From Ptychodera flava (lineage: Eukaryota; Hemichordata; Enteropneusta; Ptychoderidae): a DNA stretch of 64,000 bases. This document shows positions 56,616 through 64,000 of the stretch, in pieces. The stretch spans positions 38,183,393-38,247,392 of the forward strand of contig NC_091935.1 in NCBI RefSeq assembly GCF_041260155.1, written 5' to 3'. The notes under the pieces are model-generated. The model did no database searches. It had not been told where the DNA came from and was given only the letters and a program-made list of their open reading frames with translations. Position numbers and translations under genes: made by a program. Numbering within the stretch: the stretch's first letter is position 1; each line of letters starts with the position of its first letter.

Positions 56616-57289
56616 CTGTGTTGTGAAGTATATTTCCGGTAGCATCACCGTATGGTGGTCAGAGCACCCAACTCTCTAGGGAGCACTCTCTTTGCCTGTC
56701 CTTTTCTAAGAACCGGGGAGTACCTTGGCCTGTACAGTCGCTATGATTATGACCCCTTCATGACCTTCTATCATAATATATTTGATGGTATACCAAATGC
56801 ATTATTTTGCTCTGGGAAAACAAACCTATTTGAAAGTGCATAGTTTTCCTTCAAGATGAGGCCATTGGGCAATTCAGTACAGAAGAGAAAGGTCTTGAAT
56901 ATTTTCCGCTGATGTTATTGTCAACGGAAAGTGCATCTGAAGTTCACAACAGACACAATATAATAGTAGCATGTTTTCAAAGTTAAGTGAACTTTAACAA
57001 CACAATTTAATCCTGCCACTTACATGTTTACTTTATCATTTACAATGAAACACATTTTTTTCTTGTTGAAAAAATACGATATTTTGCTTTTTCATATATG
57101 AATTTGTGATTTACACTGGCATATAGACTGAAGCTAACTGAGTTAGCCTTTGAAATACCAGACTTTGGCAAATCCTTGTTATTACCAACCTCCAAGAAAA
57201 TGCATCGTATGAAACAAAACATAGGGCCAAAGTCCCTGAAGCTACTATAGACATGGATACAAAATTAAGTATTTCCTGACTGTATGAAA

Positions 57290-58140
57290 TTATCTCACTA
57301 AGGTCATCCTTGGGACCTGTAAACCAAATATTAAAGCTGTCTGACCAGCGGTTTTGAAAAAACAAGCGACCCAACAGTTGGCAGCGCTCTGCTGTGTTAT
57401 GTAGAGAATAACTTTTTGTGACATATCTATTGATGAAGAAGGTGGATATCTTTGATAGCTCATTTCAGGATGGCCTGACCAAAAATGGCAAAATTAGATG
57501 CAAAAATACAAACTTGATGATTTCATCATAATTTCAATATATTACATTAAGATAAAGCCTGTATACCAAATATCAAAGCTATCATATGAGTAACTGTTGA
57601 GAAACAAATATTTTGACCAAAAATGGCAAAAATTGACTCAAAAATACAAAAATTGAAGATTTCATCAAATTTCAATATACCAAACTAAGACAACCTCTAG
57701 GAACCTGTATACTAAATATCGAAGGTATCAGACAAGTAGTTTTTAAGAAATACATTTTTTGACCAAAAATGGCAAAAATTGCACCAAAATTACAAAATCG
57801 CAGATTTCATCATTTATTCAATATATCATATTAAATTCATCTGTTGGAACCTGTATACCAAATATCAAATCTGTCAGACGAGCGGTTTTGATGAAATAAA
57901 GTTTTGACCAAAAATGACACAAAAGTTCCTTAAAAATACAGATTTGCATATTTCATCACAATTTGAACAAATCTAAGTTGTGTTATCCCTAGGGACCTGT
58001 ATATCAAATAACAAAGCTGTCTGACCAGCGGTTATGAAGAAGATTTTTTACCAAAAACGCCTTTTTTGGCGCTAATTTGCATATTTTCAACAATATCAAA
58101 AAATTAAAAAAAAGTTTCTCAAAATCCTATTTTTCATCTA
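57290..58140. repeat. ~146-bp satellite array
   Basis: Degenerate units are marked by GGAACCTGTATACCAAATAT, then AAAGCTGTC.GACCAGCGG, GACCAAAAATGGCAAAAATT and GATTTCATCA. Unit landmarks fall at 57558, 57704, 57850 and 57996, exactly 146 bases apart, with a more diverged unit to the left. No coding content. Confidence 0.85.
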
Positions 58141-58208
58141 CAAAACAAATATCAAATCAGTAAGTACTGCGGTTCTCGAGATATTTGAGTGGACGGACGC
58201 CTCACAAA

Positions 58209-58255
58209 CGTACGTACGTACGTACGTACGTACATACATACATACATACATACAT

Positions 58256-58290
<35 letters not shown>

Positions 58291-58291
58291 T

Positions 58292-58326
<35 letters not shown>

Positions 58327-58482
58327 TACATACATACATACATACATACATACATACATACATACATACATACATACATACATACATACATACATACATA
58401 CATACATACATACATACATACATACATACATACATACATACATACATACATACATACATACATACATACATACATACATACA
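58209..58482. repeat. compound (ACGT)n(CATA)n(CAGA)n(CATA)n microsatellite
   Basis: Four tetranucleotide blocks in succession directly follow the satellite. Frames on both strands are artefacts. Confidence 0.95.
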
Positions 58483-59825
58483 GACTGACGACGGACGCCG
58501 GACGGATACCCATCTCAATAGCTTCTATAGACTATAATCTATAGTAGCTAGAAACAGTAACGCGGGAAACATAAGCGACAATAAACTGAGCCGAAATACA
58601 AAAACTTCGATTTATCAATAAAATCGTGCATTATATTGTCCAACTCATGAAAGAAAGTGCTTATCCTCCTAAATAAGGTTATCCCAAAGAAAAAGAGGAA
58701 GTAAGTCGCATAATGCAAGGAAATAAGTTAGGAATGTGTAAAATGTCCTATATTGGAGGGGCAAGAGTTTTACTAGTACTATACATGAAGAAATATTGCT
58801 GTGGGGATTGTTGACTGCCATACGCAGTTCATTGATTCCCCGCTATCAATATCATCTCCTAGTTCCGCCCTCCCCTTCAAATCAAAATCATCAAATTTTA
58901 ATTTAATTTCCAATCCACTATATCAATGGAGTTGTAACCCACCAACCCACGTTGCCTGGTTGTCATGATTTTGCAAAGCTGCTGCTGGGAACATTTGTTT
59001 ATCATAAAACCTACATTCTTCTGTCAGTCATCTAAACTTTATTAAACTTGTAAACCAAAATTCGTATTCTGTAAAACAAAGATACAATTAAGTGACGTGT
59101 TTGAATACGAACAAAAGATCGGAGGTGAAGCAGCAAATCTTAAACTGTAGCCGATAGGGTTCAAAAGTACTTACGGAATCTGTAGGTGGCTCTTTGGCAC
59201 ATTCCTGATGCAATACATAATAAGACAATGAGGAAAAGTTTTCAACCTCTAAAAACAGACAAAAATGTTTGATATCTGAAGTATTTTATAAGGATTGCCG
59301 AAACACATTGTCTGTCTAAATGTTCCATGTGTTGATTCTATTAGCCTAACAATTGGCAGCATATTGAATCAGTGGTTTGCTAAAGTCTAGGAAAATTGGT
59401 TTATGGTTTTGGATCTATGATGATACTTCTGCTGTCGTGTTATATCATTGCTTTCCTATACAAAAGGCACAGTCCTGCAAAATGAATTTGGGACCTCAGA
59501 CTTAATCAGTAATACAACTTGCTTGTAAATGCTTGCCCGTGCAAAGGCCTAACAATGTTTCAGATTTTGAGCCACCTGCTTCCATACAGAATCTTCTATA
59601 ATTCCTTTCTGAGCGCCTCCACATGTTCCAACCATCTGTTTTCCACATCATAAAGAATAACATCGGTAAATATGGTCCTTATCATTAATGTACGACCTAT
59701 TTCCAACCTATCAAACAACAGGTTCTGTTTTGCTTTTGTTACGTTATCTCCGAAAACTGTTGCCATTTGTACATATTACTGCGCGTTTGAAGGTAACAGT
59801 CACTTCTTCAATGTACTGGGATAGT

Positions 59826-60068
59826 ATGTCTCCATTCTTCTGGTTTTCGTTGCTTAGCTTATGTTCGTCGTGCTTTGCTAAATCGAAACCCAACATCATC
59901 TTCATCCTCGCCGACGACCTAGGCTGGAACGATATCGGATACCACGATTCCGTCATTCAAACACCAAATATAGACCGATTGGCCGCTGAAGGAGTCAAGC
60001 TCGAAAACTATTACGTCACGCCAACCTGTACGCCGACAAGATCTGTGCTTATGACCGGTAGATACCAG
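59826..60068 (+). CDS. arylsulfatase B-like gene 5, exon 1 (gene continues past window)
   Basis: It encodes 81 residues: signal peptide [18 protein letters not shown], then [17 protein letters not shown] and the formylglycine motif [14 protein letters not shown] (Cys68), ending at CAG|gtaaat in phase 0. Only two residues differ from gene 4 (Val to Ile after ND, Ile to Thr before CTPTR). Intron 1 of gene 4 is 4075 bases; the aligned intron here runs past 63960, so exon 2 should lie just beyond the window end. Whether a full gene follows cannot be seen. Confidence 0.88.
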
Positions 60069-60954
60069 GTAAATAATTATGTTATCGCTTTGGTGTTTGA
60101 AGCAAAGTACAATTTTTATCACAAGTTTTGCTTTTTGGCACCAACTTGTATATTCAAGCTTTTGGTTGCATTGAATGAACATTGATCGGCAAGCGAGAGA
60201 AAATTCCTTACCGCTCCCCATGACGTAGGTGATGATGAAAGTGCCAGAATCGTTATATGGGGAGGGGGTGTGAGAAGGGAGAAGTGGCTTTCGACATGAT
60301 GTCTACGTGTGGTTTTTTTCACCGATATATTCCAGCCATCTCTCGTTTCCCCCTCATAAGCCCCACCTTTTGCTATGTTATTTATCCTGCTCATATGCAG
60401 ATATGGAATGCCTGCAGTCTATGCCATGTCCCCACTTTCTAAACCCTTTAGAATTTCTAGTGGAATGTTCGAGGACATTTACCAGTTGTAAAGTAACACT
60501 GACCATATACGTGCTGTTAATATTGAATGCATGAGGATCCATGCCGCCAACACGAAAATCCTTTTAATGGCAACAACCAGCATTTATGGTGTTTACGTTT
60601 ACGGACTGTCTTACTCCGTCTGTCATATCTTTCATGTCGCCTATTTTGCTTTGTTTTGTTCTAAGAATATTAATAATCTCCCTCCTACAGAGTTTTAAAA
60701 AAACATTTCAAAACTCATGCCATTACGCTATGTCAGGAAATGTTGAAATGCCTACACTTTCTTTTAAATTACTCAATCAACCAATTTATTTATTTAGTCA
60801 TTCGTTTATTTATAAATGCAAAAGGCCTTCAACTGGAACAAGTCTGCCAAAATGTCATAAATACCATGGGAACTTAGAAAATGACTTTTGAGGAGAGCGC
60901 AAAATTAAAATTCGTTACAGAGATCTTATGTTTGAATCAGTCTTAATATACAAC

Positions 60955-62152
60955 TAGAAAGCATTTGCAAGCAAAAGCGAAGTTCCAGAGACCAGAGCAA
61001 CGGAAGAAACAAGAGAATGTGTGACAAAGCATAGACTCTCGAGGGTCTATGGACAAAGATAGGTGCAGAATGAAAGAGTGCTTTGGATCTTAATATTCAA
61101 GCACGTACCTATAGTTAAGGGCTGATAGCAGTAGACACCATAATACAACTAAAAGCAAGGCAGTCCGGGGAATTACAGTACACAGATTACAAATGCCTAC
61201 ATGTACGGTAAAAACGCAACAGATACATACGGGGGCGACAACGCACGGAAATGTATATCAGACGACATCTCGCAAGCCAGAGCAATAATTTTTGCTCCGC
61301 TGACCTACGCAAAAATCAATCGCTTGACGGGTAGCGCTGAGTTGTTGCCGTAAAGAGGCGCGCGGTTTCCGACGATGATCAGACAAGAGGAAACATCGGA
61401 CCTAGGCCGTTGAAATTGAAAACCGAGGCCACATGCATTTTCATTTGATTAAAAGCACATACTAAAACAATTTTCATTGCTATGTCACTGTTTTCACAAG
61501 ATACTGACCGTTTGATCTTGGAAAGTTGAGTTGCTTTTACGTGCAGCCAAAGCATGCCGGTGCGGTGACAGACAGTTCACTATGAATGCCTAGCTCTGCA
61601 TTGCAGGGCTGTGTGTTACCTCCCACCACAGCCCCGCAGACTGATATGGGAAAAACCGCTGGTGGCTCCTCAGAAATACGGCGGGCAGTTTCTCCGCCAA
61701 AACAGCCGATTTTGAGTCTAAATTTTGCATTGATCTTCGTTTTCGAGCACACCCACCTCGCCTAGGTACACGATGTGCCCAGCCGCGCTTGTAAACTTAC
61801 GGAAAGCCTACTTTTCTCTCTCTATGCGAGCGAAGCGATCGTATCCGCCGCCATTGTTAATATCATTCAACCCATTAGCATTCGGGCGAAACAGTATAGC
61901 GCCACGTACGGCGAGTATTTAGAGAAAAATAAAATCAAAAAGCAACAAAAAACAAAGCGAAAGAAAGCTAGAATTATTAATAGCTGAACGCAATATGATA
62001 GTTGAGTAATGCAAAATAAAAAATAAAGAAATATACAAACAAGAAATGCCCGTAAAACCCGTCCGAGCTGAGCTATTACGTCATTACTGGGTAATAAAGG
62101 TAAAATTTGTGTATTGCATGTTCTATGGTAGTAATACCAGAAATAGAGAAAA

Positions 62153-62184
<32 letters not shown>

Positions 62185-62236
62185 AGGAAAGTGAGCAAAA
62201 ACTAACAGTTCCAGAGCTGGTCTCTGGAACTAATAA
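60955..62236. mobile_element. ~1.3-kb insertion specific to the gene 5 copy
   Basis: It interrupts sequence that is continuous in the gene 4 copy near 45135. Near its ends AGTTCCAGAGACCAG (60981-60995) is the exact complement of CTGGTCTCTGGAACT (62217-62231), and ACTA flanks both sides. The interior (about 61240-61900) is richer in GC and CpG than its surroundings, and a (GAAA)n run lies at 62151-62190. A minus-strand frame at 61537-61752 (MCSKTKINAKFRLKIGCFGG) has no recognised family. It is probably a transposable element or a captured fragment. Confidence 0.55.
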
Positions 62237-62921
62237 ACTACCTAGTATGTCTCAAGTGGCTTACAAAGCGCGCCATTACCGACATATGACATCATGTATA
62301 GCGGCATTTGTAGTAATGTTTATTATGTCGTTAAGCAGTAAATCTCTACGCCTCATATTGGGCTATTTCATTCACTATAGAATCTCCATAATATCATACA
62401 CTTTAAATTTCGATAACAATCGTATAGCGTATTTAACAGCAGAACACGTCTTCGGTTTTATTCTTTCATTTGCAAATTTATGAAGTGTTTGATACAAACA
62501 GCGTTGGTCTTCAAATGTTTAATTGACATTTTCTCGGCTGCTCTAGTGTCTCCTGCATAGCTGAAACGACCCTGCATAAGGAATTATATGCATCACATTT
62601 ACTGCAACAGGTTGGTTTTTATTGCTGATAACAGCGACCTCGTCATTCACAGGGATATGATGTCAAACGTTAAAGGGACGGCGGCTGTAACTTTTAATAA
62701 TATTTTCGTCAAAAGACGACAAAAATACTGGATAATACATAAAAGATTACATCATTCTAATAGCGCTCTAGCAATGCTCTCGATGCAGGACATTGCTGTA
62801 GTTATTATTACTAAATGTGATTGACGAAAACACTCATCCCCATCTTCCCACCACAGACTCAAAATGACCAAAAACGTTACCATCAATATGACAAAACTAT
62901 GGAATCATGTATCTGTGTCAC

Positions 62922-63258
62922 CTTAAGGTAGTTTGCGCCTCGAAAGTGAAAGACTTAAACGTCTGCTCTTACTTTCCTATATTAAACTTTCAACCAACTC
63001 GAGATTAAAAATAGGAGGTCACCACCGTGCATATTTAGGTACCAGAGAAACAAATAACCAAGCATTTACCGATATTTGACATTCAAAATTGCCGCCATAA
63101 ATGTGTTAACTCCATGGATAAAAATAAAATTTTCTCAAAAAGAGGATGGAAATCTTTCTTACAACGAAAGTTTAAAATGAACCCGGTAGATCAGAAAAGA
63201 ATTGTATGTACAAATTTGAGAATCCAAATCTGTTCCAGAGGCACATTTTACCGTAAGG
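62922..63258 (+). mobile_element. single-unit TTAAGGTAG MITE in presumed intron 1 of gene 5
   Basis: It opens CTTAAGGTAGTTTGCGCCTC and ends GGCACATTTTACCGTAAG. It corresponds to the two-unit copy at 46096-46746 in the duplicated gene 4 intron but has only one unit. Confidence 0.7.
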
Positions 63259-64000
63259 CTCAACTGTTAAATCAAGGTACTCACCGAAGATTAACCGTGA
63301 TATCATTTCAACATCTATTTATTACAAGACGATGAAATCTGCAGCTTCGTTTCATTGTGATTATTTTCACCCAACAAAGAGAATTCTCGTTCTGGAAGAT
63401 TGGAATGATCCAGGATAGATTATATTGCACACAAGTTGAAACTGACCTTGTAAGAGGGCGTACAGTATACAACGAGTTTTCAGCACGAGTTGGCACGTCT
63501 CTCTCTGACAGTCACTTGCTACAGGTAACCCGTCCAGTTGAAAAGTGTTACGGACCATAAAATCATAAAACCTCTCATTTAGATAAAATTAAATGTCCCA
63601 GTGAAATTGTTCTTAGTTCTTTATTAGCAAATTGAGTCTTTATTCTTTAGGGCTTGAAATAAATAGAATATTGCCCAGGTCAAATCATGTCAAAATTTCA
63701 TGAACAACAAACTGTCATTTTGTTTGTCAGTAATACTCTCAGAGCGCTAATTCAATGTACCTCGATGTGATTTGAATGGGCGTTTTGGAAGTTGATTTTC
63801 CTGAAAATACGAAAGTGGGTAACAGACATAGGCCCTAGAGTTTTCTCTAAGGTAGGTCTATGGTAACAACAAACAGAATAAACCGTTTATATAAACGTGT
63901 GCACAGAGCGACAGCAACACTCACAGCAAAGCTATATACCTTGTTTTTTTCTTAGTAAAAAGCATAAGTTTTTGCTGCCATAGTATTTGAAAAAATGACT

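Larger units (their letters stand above)
56434..59499. other. intergenic with satellite and microsatellites
   Basis: Contents: (TA)n at 56521-56615, an unremarkable stretch 56616-57289, a 146-bp satellite (57290-58140) and a compound microsatellite (58209-58482). 58483-59499 shows no gene; a short ATAGACTATAATCTATAG palindrome lies near 58526-58545. Confidence 0.7.
59500..63960. repeat. ~4.4-kb segmental duplication, copy 2 (partner 43040-47440)
   Basis: See the copy at 43040. It holds exon 1 of gene 5 and its first intron. Exon 1 differs from that of gene 4 by two amino acids. Confidence 0.85.
60069..64000 (+). other. presumed intron 1 of gene 5
   Basis: Aligned with intron 1 of gene 4 throughout, apart from the insertion at 60955-62236. 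No coding exons are recognised. Confidence 0.7.

Noticed and set aside
57290-58140. CRISPR array
   Set aside because: Units are about 146 bp, degenerate and without unique spacers. The setting is a eukaryotic genome.

Overview
The window is AT-rich, intron-bearing animal DNA dominated by a tandem family of arylsulfatase B-like genes on the + strand. Typical GT-AG introns, abundant tetranucleotide microsatellites, many short inverted-repeat transposons and a Penelope-like retroelement point to an invertebrate metazoan. A marine deuterostome (hemichordate, amphioxus or echinoderm) would fit, but nothing in the window fixes the species.

Layout, left to right. (1) A truncated first exon at 1-91 lies just before a second, nearly identical first exon at 1598-1843; a tandem duplication with a 1752-bp offset made the pair. 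(2) Sulfatase gene 1 (1598-6922, seven exons) carries a one-base deletion in exon 5. (3) Its downstream sequence contains a decayed sulfatase pseudogene (10948-13609; remnants of exons 3, 6 and 7), itself split by a 1.6-kb inverted-repeat transposon. (4) Sulfatase gene 2 (15164-19792) looks intact at 498 aa. (5) Sulfatase gene 3 (24139-32859) looks intact at 500 aa; its intron 3 is a cluster of simple repeats holding a lone Penelope terminal repeat. (6) About 10 kb without genes (32860-43393) holds several non-autonomous DNA transposons and microsatellites. (7) Sulfatase gene 4 (43394-51049, 500 aa) belongs to a second subgroup. (8) A Penelope-like element (52821-56433, minus strand) has identical 262-bp terminal repeats and an amino-terminal GIY-YIG domain, the permuted arrangement of the Naiad-type clade. 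(9) A satellite and microsatellite block (57290-58482) is followed by exon 1 of sulfatase gene 5 (59826-60068), whose remaining exons lie beyond the window. That exon sits in a roughly 4.4-kb duplicate of the 5' end of gene 4.

All complete sulfatases share one exon plan (about 246/187/176-182/211-214/250/167/260 coding bases, same phases). They retain the ARSB catalytic set: the Asp-Asp pair, the formylglycine Cys in CxPTR, Lys/His of GKWHLG, His of QAVH, Asp-Asn of STDNGG, and Lys of RGQK. Each begins with a signal peptide, so the products should be lysosomal or secreted enzymes that remove sulfate from glycosaminoglycan-type or other sulfated substrates. The array shows several stages of birth and death: fresh 5' duplications, intact paralogues, a probably recent frameshift and an old relic.
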